Below, piece by piece: positions 35,401 through 43,386 of a stretch of 61,824 nucleotides of DNA. How positions within the stretch are numbered: the stretch's first letter is position 1; each line of letters opens with the position of its first letter. This DNA is from an uncultured Eubacterium sp. Lineage in GTDB: Bacteria > Bacillota > Clostridia > Lachnospirales > CAG-274. Made by a program: the position numbers and the translations under genes. The DNA lies in assembly GCA_900551755.1 (NCBI GenBank), contig URXK01000010.1:1-61824 (forward strand), in the 5' to 3' direction. The notes under the pieces are model-generated. The model searched no databases and had not been told where the DNA came from. It saw only the letters and a list, made by a program, of their open reading frames with translations.

Positions 35401-36838
35401 ATATACCGGTCAATTTTGAAATCTTTTCAGTTATATGTTCTTGTGGATTGACGAAAGTAGAATACCTATCTACTATTTCACCATTAGTTACCTTAACAGC
35501 ACCTATTTCAATTATTTTATCAACATTAGTATTTAAACCCGTAGTTTCAAGGTCAAAAACAACAAATGTTGAATCAAGACTTTGTCCTTTTGGTATTTTA
35601 ACAACTGCACCAATATCATTTACCATATATCCTTCACAGCCATAAAGGACTTTTATGCCAGCTTTTTTGGCTGCACTCATAGCCTCTGGGAAAGCCTGAA
35701 CAACACCGTGGTCAGTTATAGCTATAGCTTTGTGTCCCCACTTTGATGCCCTATTTATATAATCAGCAGCCGGATTTATAGCATCCATCATACTCATATT
35801 AGTATGTAAATGAAGTTCAACTCTCTTTTCTTCAGCATCATCTATTTTCATTTCTGGAGGTGTACCTTCATTTAAAGCATTTATAATAAGCACCTGTTCA
35901 TTATTTTCATACTTATCATAATCTAAGTTGCCCTTAACTTTTACATAACAACCTTTTTTCATAAGAGATTTAAAGTTTTCTTTAAAATCTTCAGGTGAGC
36001 AAAAAAGTTTAACAGGAACACAGTCTGTACCATCATAAAGGTCATTTTTAACAATGTATCCACCTTTTCTAGTTTCTGTAATTTCTGTTTCAGAATAAAG
36101 TTTGCCTTCAACAGCTACATTACCACTTCTAGTACAAGCCTCTTTAATAGTGATAATATCTTCTGTAATTTCCTCTGTTTTGGCTGTGCCAACTTTTTGT
36201 CTCTTTTTAAACTTACTGTCATTTACAACTGGAGCAGAGGTTGTGGCTGGCTCATTATTTTCCTTAGTTTCTGCAACTATTTTACAATATTCTCTAACCC
36301 TTATTTCTTGAGCCTTTTTAAACTTTTCCGCTTCCTCTTTAGTAAAAGGTCTATCCACAAACTTAACTCTATATTCAAGTTTTAACCTATCTTTTAATGC
36401 CTTTTCAATTACATTGTCAATGCCCAATATATGAAAGGTTTTATATGTATTGTTTGCAACTTCAATAATAAGACTATTATCCTTTATATGCCAATTAGCT
36501 TTTTTAAACACAGGTGAACAACATATACTTTTTTTATAAACAAGTTCAGAAAGTTTATGCCAATATTTTTCTATTTTCTCCTCTGGCGTTAAATTTTCCA
36601 TTGGATAAGAAATAGAGGCATCTACATTTTCAACACCAGGAAAAGACTCTATAATATCCTTTTCTAAATCTTCAAGACAACTTTCATCTACAAATTTGTC
36701 AGATTGCAAAGCTATTTCCATAGTTTTAGTTTGAAACCAAACCTTAACATTAGACACTATTGAATTTTTTAAATTGCTTTTTACATTTGCAGACAAGTGC
36801 ATTTTACCAAATACATCTTGAAACAAAGCATTTTCCAT
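32459..36838 (-). CDS. polC: DNA polymerase III alpha subunit, PolC type
   Basis: PolC is the essential replicative polymerase of low-GC Firmicutes, with built-in proofreading. The 1459-aa protein has an N-terminal domain and an OB-fold (about 225-330). A PHP domain starts at RVELHLHTNMSMMDA (about 338) and is split by a DEDD exonuclease insertion (VVFDLETTGLN near 428). The polymerase core carries a zinc-binding CPNC...CPHC segment and the catalytic aspartates in EPDIDLNFSGE. A helix-hairpin-helix region and C-terminal QLTLFV complete it. The length agrees with the family (about 1440). It is downstream of ispG with a 16-bp gap. Confidence 0.98.
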   Translation of the reverse strand: MENALFQDVFGKMHLSANVKSNLKNSIVSNVKVWFQTKTMEIALQSDKFVDESCLEDLEKDIIESFPGVENVDASISYPMENLTPEEKIEKYWHKLSELVYKKSICCSPVFKKANWHIKDNSLIIEVANNTYKTFHILGIDNVIEKALKDRLKLEYRVKFVDRPFTKEEAEKFKKAQEIRVREYCKIVAETKENNEPATTSAPVVNDSKFKKRQKVGTAKTEEITEDIITIKEACTRSGNVAVEGKLYSETEITETRKGGYIVKNDLYDGTDCVPVKLFCSPEDFKENFKSLMKKGCYVKVKGNLDYDKYENNEQVLIINALNEGTPPEMKIDDAEEKRVELHLHTNMSMMDAINPAADYINRASKWGHKAIAITDHGVVQAFPEAMSAAKKAGIKVLYGCEGYMVNDIGAVVKIPKGQSLDSTFVVFDLETTGLNTNVDKIIEIGAVKVTNGEIVDRYSTFVNPQEHITEKISKLTGIYDDMVENAPIENEILPEFLDFIGDSVVVAHNAGFDTAFLKRYAKANSIIFDNTIIDTVELGKTLLPKLNNFKLDTICEAVGVSLENHHRAVDDAEATAECFIKFIDMLKDLGEETVDSLNELGAKNIDKSKIRKRYHIIIFAKNQAGVKNLYQLVSDAHIKYFGVRGGRPHFPKSEIIKYRDNFILGSACEAGDLYEAVYNDLPDEDIKEIVDFYDYLEVQPLGNNQYMIGNTKKNGKTVNGWEDLERLNKRIIDLGDKYNKPVVATGDVHFIDPEYADFRKIVQVGEGYKVEDVENQPPLYFRTTKEMLDEFKYIPPEKAYEIVVTNTNLVADMIDDDIYAVPNRKCPPVIEGADDELREITTNKAKSIYGDPLPPNIEDRLNRELDSIIGNGYAVLYIIAQKLVWDSNAHGYIVGSRGSVGSSFAATMAGITEVNPLDPHYVCPNCKYSDFTSEEVQKVAGNSGFDLPDRKCPHCGADMNKDGQAIPFETFLGFNGDKEPDIDLNFSGEDQTRAHRYCEELFGEGHVFKAGTIATLQDKTVFGYVLKYCEAKGINMKGAKKRWLVNGCVGVKRSTGQHPGGLVVVPDYTDIYEFCPVQHPANKAESGVKTTHFDYHKIDSCLLKLDMLGHDVPTILRMFHDITGFDPLKVPMNDKETMSLFTSPEALGLKPDDINGCPTGSLGLPEFGTPFVIGMLVETQPQSFSGLVKISGLSHGTDVWNGNAQELIANGTCTLNEVIPTRDDIMVYLQLHGLPNKDAFSIMEHVRKGKGLTGDEEALMREHNVPDWYIGSCKKIKYMFPKGHAVAYCTNTFRIGYFKINYPEAFYAATFSVKYDDFDYQIMCFGENKARETYSSIMAMGKEASAKDKTTADMLKLVIELYARGIKFAPIDLYESGTTKFKVIDKDDGKYILPPFCTISGFGVTAAESLVNARDDGTFETIEELQKRTGLGQSNIQMLKDAGVLGNMRETDQLTLFV

Positions 36839-36854
36839 AGTTTTACCACCTTAT

Positions 36855-37913
36855 TTATAGCTTTTCTATTTCCTCCATAAGAGCATCAAGAAGCTCATTT
36901 TCAGGAAGTTTTTTAAGTATTTCTCCCTTTTTAAATATTAAGCCATAACCATTACCACCAGCAATACCAATATCTGCTTCTCTTGCTTCGCCAGGTCCAT
37001 TAACGGCACAACCCATTACAGCCACCTTAATATCTTTGTTTATGTTTCTACATTTTTCTTCAACCTTATTAGCAAGGCCAATTAAGTCAATTGAAGTTCT
37101 ACCACAAGTTGGACAAGACACAAATTCTATACCAAATTTTCTAAGTCCCAAATCCTTTAATATAGCCTTAGCAACCTTAACTTCTTCAACTGTTGAACCT
37201 GTTAAGGATACTCTAATTGTATCACCGATACCCATAGCAAGTATAGCACCAATGCCTACAGCAGACTTAATTGTACCAGACCATTCTGTACCAGATTCAG
37301 TAATACCTAAATGAATAGGATAATCTACCTCTTTTGACAAAAGGCTATAGGTAGCAAGTGAAAAAGGTACATTAGATGCTTTAATAGAAATAACAATATC
37401 GTGAAAATCTAATTTTTCAAGTATTCTAACGTGTCTTAAAGCACTTTCAACAAGACCTTCAGGTGTTACTTCGCCATATTTTTCAAGAATATCTTTTTCA
37501 AGAGAACCAGAGTTTACACCTATTCTTATTGGAATTTTTTTTGCTTTGGCAGCTTCAACAACAGCCTTAACTCTGTCTTCGCCACCAATATTTCCAGGAT
37601 TAATTCTAAGTTTGTCTACACCACTTTCTATAGCCTTTAACGCAAGTCTATAATCAAAGTGAATATCAGCTACTAAAGGTATGTGAATTTGTTTTTTTAT
37701 CTCAGCAATAGCCTCAGCAGCCTTCATATCTGGAACGGCAACTCTTATTATTTCACAACCAGCAGCCTCAAGTTCAAGAATTTGCTTAACTGTAGCATCA
37801 ACATCTGATGTTTTTGTATTACACATTGATTGAATAGCAATAGGATTGTCGCCACCTATAAGTACATTTCCAATTTTAACAACTCTTGTTTTTCTTCTTT
37901 TTATAAATCCCAT
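36855..37913 (-). CDS. ispG: 4-hydroxy-3-methylbut-2-en-1-yl diphosphate synthase (flavodoxin)
   Basis: IspG (GcpE) is the [4Fe-4S] enzyme that makes HMBPP from MEcPP in the non-mevalonate isoprenoid pathway. The 352-aa protein has the family start [16 protein letters not shown], the TIM-barrel motif [12 protein letters not shown], and the cluster ligands in SCPTCGRTS and [11 protein letters not shown]. Together with dxr and uppS in this operon it links isoprenoid synthesis to undecaprenyl phosphate for cell-wall building. Confidence 0.97.
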   Translation of the reverse strand: MGFIKRRKTRVVKIGNVLIGGDNPIAIQSMCNTKTSDVDATVKQILELEAAGCEIIRVAVPDMKAAEAIAEIKKQIHIPLVADIHFDYRLALKAIESGVDKLRINPGNIGGEDRVKAVVEAAKAKKIPIRIGVNSGSLEKDILEKYGEVTPEGLVESALRHVRILEKLDFHDIVISIKASNVPFSLATYSLLSKEVDYPIHLGITESGTEWSGTIKSAVGIGAILAMGIGDTIRVSLTGSTVEEVKVAKAILKDLGLRKFGIEFVSCPTCGRTSIDLIGLANKVEEKCRNINKDIKVAVMGCAVNGPGEAREADIGIAGGNGYGLIFKKGEILKKLPENELLDALMEEIEKL

Positions 37914-37926
37914 ATTTTTTTCTCCT

Positions 37927-38988
37927 TTATAACAGCTTTAAAACATCATTAAAAGCAATATAAACACCAAATCCCATTAATAATACAAAGCCAGCAAAAT
38001 GAATAAAGCCTTCTATTTTTTCTGGAACTTTTCTTCTAGTAACAAGTTCAATTAAACTAATTACAATTCGTCCTCCGTCAAGAGCTGGCAAAGGAAAAAG
38101 ATTAAGTACACCTAAATTAGCACTCAATAATACAGTTAAACTAGACATAGATAAAACTACAGCACTTAGTCCATAGCTTATACTTTGTGAATATTCTTGA
38201 CCAACTACTGATGTAACACCAATAGGTCCAGAAAGTTCTGTAACAGCAACCTTAGCTGTAATAAGTCTAATAAAGCTAATAACTGTAACCTTAATTAAGA
38301 ATATAACAGACCAAAAAGCACCTGCAATATATTCCCAAAGTTCACCTTTTACCATATTTCCATAATCCCTATGAAAAACATTAATATAAGGTGCTTTATA
38401 TGTTAAAGAAACACCATAAATATATCTGTCACCAGACTTAGCTGGAGTAATTGTGTAGCTGATTTTTTCGCCGTTTCTTTTAATAACTAATTCATCAGCC
38501 TTACTTCCGCCATTCTTAAAAAAGTCAATTTCATTTATACTATGAACACTATGACCGTTTACAGCCACAATTTTATCTCCAACCTCTAAGCCAATTTCAG
38601 ATGCTGGAGAGCCATCACTTATATTAGTTATGCCTGTTCCTAAAACAGGACCACACAAACTAATAATAGCCATAAGAACAAAAGCAAGTACAAAATTCAT
38701 AAATGGCCCAGCAAAACAAATAAGTATCTTCTGAATAGGAGTAGTATCATTAAAAGAAATAACATCATCTCTACCTTCGACTTCTTCCTCCATTCGGCAA
38801 AAGCCACCTAAAGGTAAAAGTCTTATGTTATAAGTTGTGTCACCTTTTTTAAATCCCCATAATTTAGGACCCATACCAATAGCAAATTCAGATACAAGAA
38901 CATTAAACTTTTTAGCTACAACCATATGGCCAGCTTCGTGAATTACAACAATAACAGTAAAAATTAATAAAGTCAATATTATAGACAA
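37927..38988 (-). CDS. rseP: RseP/RasP-type site-2 protease
   Basis: This intramembrane zinc protease cleaves trimmed anti-sigma factors and signal peptide remnants. The 353-aa protein has HEAGH in TM1 (residues 17-21), a PDZ domain (about 110-180, [14 protein letters not shown]) and the second metal site LPALDGGRI near residue 300. In PrsW-type cascades this protease performs the second cut after PrsW, so it may also serve the island at 20-23 kb (inference). It lies directly next to dxr (no gap). Confidence 0.96.
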   Translation of the reverse strand: MSIILTLLIFTVIVVIHEAGHMVVAKKFNVLVSEFAIGMGPKLWGFKKGDTTYNIRLLPLGGFCRMEEEVEGRDDVISFNDTTPIQKILICFAGPFMNFVLAFVLMAIISLCGPVLGTGITNISDGSPASEIGLEVGDKIVAVNGHSVHSINEIDFFKNGGSKADELVIKRNGEKISYTITPAKSGDRYIYGVSLTYKAPYINVFHRDYGNMVKGELWEYIAGAFWSVIFLIKVTVISFIRLITAKVAVTELSGPIGVTSVVGQEYSQSISYGLSAVVLSMSSLTVLLSANLGVLNLFPLPALDGGRIVISLIELVTRRKVPEKIEGFIHFAGFVLLMGFGVYIAFNDVLKLL

Positions 38989-40134
38989 TTATTTCACCTC
39001 TAAAGTCTTAGTATATTCTCTAGCCCACTTGTCAGCCTCAAGAACATCTTCAATAGTATAATTATATTTTACAGTATATGCGTTCATTGCCATTTCTATA
39101 AGTTTAGGAATATCAGTAAATGAAATTTCTCTATTAATAAATCTTGCAACAGCAATCTCGTTAGCTGCATTTAAAACAGTTGGCATAGTTCCTCCTGTCT
39201 TAATAGCTCTATAGGCAAGAGAAAGACAAGGAAATTTATCAATCTTTGGCTTTTCAAAAGTTAGATTATTATATTCAAAGAAATTAATCTTAGGGAAAGA
39301 ATTTTTAACTCTCTTAGGATATGTAAGTGCGTATTGTATAGGCACCTTCATATCTGGCAAACCAAGCTGTGCAATTACTGCACCATCTTCATAGCCAACC
39401 ATTGAATGAACTATGCTTTGAGGATGAACTACAACTTCAATCTGGTCAAGTTCAACATCAAAAAGCCACTTTGCCTCTATGACCTCAAGACCTTTATTCA
39501 TAAGTGTGGCTGAATCAATTGTTATTTTTTTACCCATATTCCAATTAGGGTGCTTTAAGGCATCATCAACAGTAACTTTAGACACATCGTCCCAAGTTCT
39601 AAAAGGTCCACCTGAAGCTGTAAGGAAAATTTTATCTATTTTATTACCCTCATTACCTTGTAATGACTGAAAAATTGCAGAGTGTTCACTATCTACAGGA
39701 TACATTTTTACATTATTTTCTTTTAAAAGTTTCATTACAAGTTCGCCAGATGTAACAAGAGTTTCTTTATTAGCAAGGGCTATATTTTTCTTAGCTTTTA
39801 TTGCCTCAACTGTAGGAACAAGACCAATATTTCCTACAACAGAATTAACAACTGTATCAGTACCAGCCATTGTAGCAACTTCAATAAGTCCTTCCATACC
39901 TGTTGTAACCTTAACATCAAGGTCTGCAATTCTTGATTTAAGCTCCTGTGCTTTTTCATTATTCATTACACAGACAAGTTCAGAATTAAACTCTCTTATC
40001 TGTTTTTCAAACAAATCAATTCTTGTATTAGTGCTCATTGCTTTAACATTGATACCACCAATATCTCTTATTACATCAAGAGTTTGAGTACCTATTGAAC
40101 CAGTTGAGCCTAATATAGCTATATTCTCTGTCAT
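38989..40134 (-). CDS. dxr: 1-deoxy-D-xylulose 5-phosphate reductoisomerase
   Basis: Dxr (IspC) converts DXP to MEP with NADPH and a divalent metal, the committed step of the MEP pathway. The 381-aa protein has the NADPH-binding start ILGSTGSIGTQTLDVI, the metal and substrate residues in PVDSEHSAIFQ, and LTASGGPFR. The substrate loop HPNWNMGKKITIDSATLMNK is intact. Its stop is adjacent to the rseP start. Confidence 0.98.
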   Translation of the reverse strand: MTENIAILGSTGSIGTQTLDVIRDIGGINVKAMSTNTRIDLFEKQIREFNSELVCVMNNEKAQELKSRIADLDVKVTTGMEGLIEVATMAGTDTVVNSVVGNIGLVPTVEAIKAKKNIALANKETLVTSGELVMKLLKENNVKMYPVDSEHSAIFQSLQGNEGNKIDKIFLTASGGPFRTWDDVSKVTVDDALKHPNWNMGKKITIDSATLMNKGLEVIEAKWLFDVELDQIEVVVHPQSIVHSMVGYEDGAVIAQLGLPDMKVPIQYALTYPKRVKNSFPKINFFEYNNLTFEKPKIDKFPCLSLAYRAIKTGGTMPTVLNAANEIAVARFINREISFTDIPKLIEMAMNAYTVKYNYTIEDVLEADKWAREYTKTLEVK

Positions 40135-40150
40135 TTTTACACCTCTATAT

Positions 40151-40948
40151 TTATATATAAATATATAATATTAAACTAAATACTAACGCTGTATAAGGTA
40201 ATGTAAATAAAACAGAATCAAATCTGTCTAAAACACCACCGTGACCTGGCATTAATTTGCCATAGTCCTTTATACCAACATATCTTTTTATACTTGATGC
40301 TGCTAAATCTCCAAACTGAGCAAATACTGAGCCTATTGCACCAACTAAAGCCATTACAGCAATTTGAATAGCAGATAAATCTAAAACAATAGCTGAATAA
40401 ATAGCAGTAATTATAGCAACAGTAACAACACCACCTACAGCACCTTCAATAGACTTTTTAGGACTAAGCTCAGGTGTTAATTTATGCTTACCAAACTTAG
40501 AACCAACAAAATAAGCTCCAGTATCACTACCAAAAGCAAATATAAATGGTAACCAAACTACGACTAAGCTAGCATTTCTAATATACCAAGTAAAGCTAAG
40601 TAAAACACCTAAATAGAAAAATCCAAATACAGTAATAGCTCCATCGTGAATATTATTAGTTTTATGACATACTACTAATATAAACATAATCAAAATAACA
40701 GCCATAGATAAGCCCATAAGGAGCATATTTGTGTTTATTTCCTTAAACCAACTGGCAAAATATGCTATTTCTATAGCAAATCCTACTATATGCACAATTT
40801 TAATCTTGCCTGAAACGGCTTTATAAAGTTCATACATACCAATAAGAGAAAGAACAAGGATTGCACACTGTAAAGGTAAGCCACCATAAATAATAAAAAA
40901 TAAAAGTAAAGGAATTGCTACTAAAGCAGATATAATTCTAACAGCCAT
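40151..40948 (-). CDS. cdsA: Phosphatidate cytidylyltransferase
   Basis: CdsA makes CDP-diacylglycerol, the common precursor of phospholipids, in the cytoplasmic membrane. The 265-aa protein has about eight TM segments. Its family signature region is GDLAASSIKRYVGIKDYGKL followed by MPGHGGVLDRFDS, including the metal-binding Asp residues. Its start overlaps the uppS stop by one base (TAATG), so the two are coupled. Confidence 0.96.
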   Translation of the reverse strand: MAVRIISALVAIPLLLFFIIYGGLPLQCAILVLSLIGMYELYKAVSGKIKIVHIVGFAIEIAYFASWFKEINTNMLLMGLSMAVILIMFILVVCHKTNNIHDGAITVFGFFYLGVLLSFTWYIRNASLVVVWLPFIFAFGSDTGAYFVGSKFGKHKLTPELSPKKSIEGAVGGVVTVAIITAIYSAIVLDLSAIQIAVMALVGAIGSVFAQFGDLAASSIKRYVGIKDYGKLMPGHGGVLDRFDSVLFTLPYTALVFSLILYIYI

Positions 40949-41667
40949 TACTTCGCCTCATTTCTTCCGCCAAAGCGTCTATCTCTGTTTTGATAACTAT
41001 TTATGGCTTCCTTAAGGTCATCAATATTAAAGTCTGGCCATAATTTGTCAGTAATATAATATTCTGAATAGGCACTTTGCCACATAAGGAAATTACTTGT
41101 TCTAAGCTCACCACTAGTTCTAATAATAAGCTCAGGGTCAGGAGTGCCAGCACTATCAAGATGGTTTGATATTAATTCTTCTGTTATATCCTCTGGTTCA
41201 ATTTCACCAGCTTTAACCTCTTGAGCAATTTTTTGAACAGCTCTCCTTATCTCATCTCTACCGCCATAATTCATAGCTATAGTAAGGTGAATACCTGTTC
41301 TGTCTTTTGATACTTCCTTTAATTCAGCAATATCCTTTTGTAAATCTGGAGCAAGGGCTGATAAATCACCTATAGAGTCAACTCTAAAGTCGCTATTAGC
41401 ATAATCTCTAAAGTATTTATTTATGTATTCTCTTAAAATACCCATAATACCACTTACTTCTTCTTCAGCTCTTTTCCAGTTTTCAGTAGAAAAAGCGTAA
41501 ACAGTAATATGCTCAACTCCAAGACCTTTAGCATCGTTAAGAAGTTTATCAAGAGCCTTTGCACCTTGTTTGTGACCTAAAACTCTAGGAAGCAGTCTTT
41601 TTTTTGCCCATCTTCCATTACCGTCCATTATAATACCTATATGCTTAGGCACTTCTTTTGTCGCCAT
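40948..41667 (-). CDS. uppS: Undecaprenyl diphosphate synthase (isoprenyl transferase)
   Basis: UppS extends farnesyl diphosphate with isopentenyl diphosphate in cis to make the C55 lipid carrier for peptidoglycan. The protein is 239 aa from ATG 41667. The catalytic region HIGIIMDGNGRWAKKR is at the start, YAFSTENWKR is in the middle, and the C-terminal signature is ELIIRTSGELRTSNFL. The upstream in-frame ATG at 41679 is rejected because GAGG lies at the right distance only before 41667. A hairpin at 41698-41738 precedes the gene. Confidence 0.97.
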   Translation of the reverse strand: MATKEVPKHIGIIMDGNGRWAKKRLLPRVLGHKQGAKALDKLLNDAKGLGVEHITVYAFSTENWKRAEEEVSGIMGILREYINKYFRDYANSDFRVDSIGDLSALAPDLQKDIAELKEVSKDRTGIHLTIAMNYGGRDEIRRAVQKIAQEVKAGEIEPEDITEELISNHLDSAGTPDPELIIRTSGELRTSNFLMWQSAYSEYYITDKLWPDFNIDDLKEAINSYQNRDRRFGGRNEAK

Positions 41668-41697
41668 AATATACCTCATTTCTGCATTTTTTACATA

Positions 41698-41738
41698 TTA
41701 AATAAGGCTGTCAAAAATGCAAAAACACTTAGACAGCC
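41698..41738 (-). terminator. Hairpin between frr and uppS, possible partial terminator
   Basis: Minus strand: GGCTGTC and GACAGCC bound a loop of about 19 bases, followed by TTATTTAAT. The T-run is poor, so it may lower rather than stop transcription into uppS, or act as a processing site. Confidence 0.5.
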
Positions 41739-41760
41739 CATATTTTAAGTTTATAGGAAC

Positions 41761-42315
41761 TTAAATTGACATAACCTCTTTGCACTTAGCATCAATAGCC
41801 TTGTCAACAGATTCAATATTCTTGTCTGTAAACTTCTGAATTTCAGTTTCAAGATTTTTCTTTTCGTCTTCTGTAATGTCGCCATTCTTTTCAAGCTTCT
41901 TAGCTGTATCCATAGCATCTCTTCTGATGTTTCTAATAGCAACCTTACAATCCTCACCAAGTTTCTTAACATCCTTAGTAAGTGACTTTCTTCTTTCCTC
42001 ATCAAGCTCAGGGAAAACAAGTCTAATAACCTTACCATCACTATTAGGATTGATACCAATATCAGCTGCATTGATACCTCTTTCAATAGCCTTAAGAGTA
42101 GTAGCATCAAATGGCTGAACATTAATAACTCTAGCCTCTGGAACAGAAATATTAGCTAACTGGTTAAGTGGCATTTCTGTACCATAAGCCTCTACCATTA
42201 CCTTATCAAGTACGTGAGTATTAGCTCTACCAGCTCTAATACCTAAAAGTTCATTTTTTAAATTATTGATAGACTTCTCCATCTTTTCTTCAAACACCTT
42301 AGTATGTTCTGACAT
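41761..42315 (-). CDS. frr: Ribosome recycling factor
   Basis: RRF splits the post-termination ribosome together with EF-G. The 184-aa protein has the family length, the start VFEEKMEKSINNLKNELLGI, the conserved RAGRANTHVLD, and the three-helix bundle ending in KFTDKNIESVDKAIDAKCKE. It follows pyrH by 24 bp with AGG-rich ribosome binding site, as in most Firmicutes. Confidence 0.98.
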   Translation of the reverse strand: MSEHTKVFEEKMEKSINNLKNELLGIRAGRANTHVLDKVMVEAYGTEMPLNQLANISVPEARVINVQPFDATTLKAIERGINAADIGINPNSDGKVIRLVFPELDEERRKSLTKDVKKLGEDCKVAIRNIRRDAMDTAKKLEKNGDITEDEKKNLETEIQKFTDKNIESVDKAIDAKCKEVMSI

Positions 42316-42339
42316 AATAAACCTCCAATTTTTTTAATA

Positions 42340-43041
42340 TTAAACGGTAACAACTGTACCGATTTTTTCGCCCTTAGCAGCCTTAACAATACCATTATCT
42401 TCAGCAAGACCAAATATAACAACAGGTATCTTATTTTCATAGCAAAGGTTAGCAGCTGCAATATCAATAACCTTTAAGTTCTTTTCTACAATATCCTTGC
42501 AAGGAATTTCATCAAACTTCTTTGCGTTAGGATTAGTTGCAGGGTCGCTATCATACACACCATCAATAGCCTTAGCAAATAAAATAGCATCAGCCTCAAG
42601 TTCGCAAGCTCTTAAAGCTGTTACTGTATCAGTTGAGAAGAATGGGTGACCGATACCAGCAGCAAAAATAATTACCTTACCTTCATTAAGTAATTTATTA
42701 GCTAAATCCTTAGAAAATTCCAAAGTTACAGTACCAATTTTAATAGGTGTCATAACAACAGCATCAATACCCTTTTGTCTACAACAATCAGCTACATATA
42801 TAGCATTCATAACTGTAGCAAGCATACCAATCTGGTCAGCCTTAACTCTGTCCATATCAGGATTTGCACTTCTACCTCTCCAGAAATTGCCACCACCAAC
42901 AACAAGAGTTGTCTTAGTACCCATTGAAATGATTTGCTTAATCTGGTCTATAATAGAAAATATTGTTTCATTATCAAAATTTTTGCTTGTTTCGCCAGCA
43001 AGAGCCTCGCCACTAAGCTTAAGAACTACTTTGTTATACAT
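42340..43041 (-). CDS. pyrH: UMP kinase
   Basis: PyrH phosphorylates UMP to UDP with ATP and is allosterically controlled by GTP and UTP. The 233-aa protein has VVLKLSGEAL at the N-terminus, the GGGNFWRGR glycine-rich loop and the DPATNPNAKKF region. AAGGAG precedes the ATG. It is the first gene of the cluster reaching to polC; rpsB and tsf, which often precede it, are not here. Confidence 0.97.
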   Translation of the reverse strand: MYNKVVLKLSGEALAGETSKNFDNETIFSIIDQIKQIISMGTKTTLVVGGGNFWRGRSANPDMDRVKADQIGMLATVMNAIYVADCCRQKGIDAVVMTPIKIGTVTLEFSKDLANKLLNEGKVIIFAAGIGHPFFSTDTVTALRACELEADAILFAKAIDGVYDSDPATNPNAKKFDEIPCKDIVEKNLKVIDIAAANLCYENKIPVVIFGLAEDNGIVKAAKGEKIGTVVTV

Positions 43042-43137
43042 ATCTATACGCTCCTTCCAATTTCAACAACATAATTGTAACATATATTTTTCTTTTTGGC
43101 TATACTATTTTATCAAAATTTGAAATTTTTTTATACT

Positions 43138-43175
43138 AAAAAAAACTGACGACACATTAATCGCCAGTTTTTTTC
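43138..43175 (-). terminator. Terminator of csoR-copA
   Basis: Minus strand: a 12-bp stem with one mismatch (AAAACTGGCGA against TCGTCAGTTTT) is followed by a run of T. It separates the copper operon from pyrH. Confidence 0.85.
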
Positions 43176-43185
43176 ATTATAAATA

Positions 43186-43386
43186 TTATTCTATGCCAAC
43201 AACTTCATAGCCTGCATCAATTACAGCCTTCTTAAGTGCTTCATTATCAGCACTACCTGTTACTTCAGCACACTTGTTTTCAAGTGAAACATTTACGCTT
43301 TCAACACCATCAACAGCCTTTAACGCCTTTTCAACGTGAGCAACACAGTGTCCACACATCATACCTTCAATATTAATTTTAGTCAT
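43186..43386 (-). CDS. copZ: Internal in-frame start producing a free CopZ-like copper chaperone
   Basis: Within copA, ATG 43386 is preceded by AAGGAGG exactly eight bases upstream, as good as any start in this window. It would yield a 66-aa protein (MTKINIEGMMCGHC start) with the length and motif of CopZ chaperones. The same codons also form the C-terminal domain of the full CopA, because no stop separates them. Two products from one gene are therefore expected, comparable in outcome to the free chaperone made by frameshifting in E. coli copA. The alternative is that a stop codon between separate copA and copZ genes was lost. Independent translation is inferred. Confidence 0.65.
   Translation of the reverse strand: MTKINIEGMMCGHCVAHVEKALKAVDGVESVNVSLENKCAEVTGSADNEALKKAVIDAGYEVVGIE

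Noticed and set aside
41751..42122. Leu/Arg-rich 123-aa minus-strand frame
   Set aside because: It overlaps frr in another frame and has shadow-like composition.
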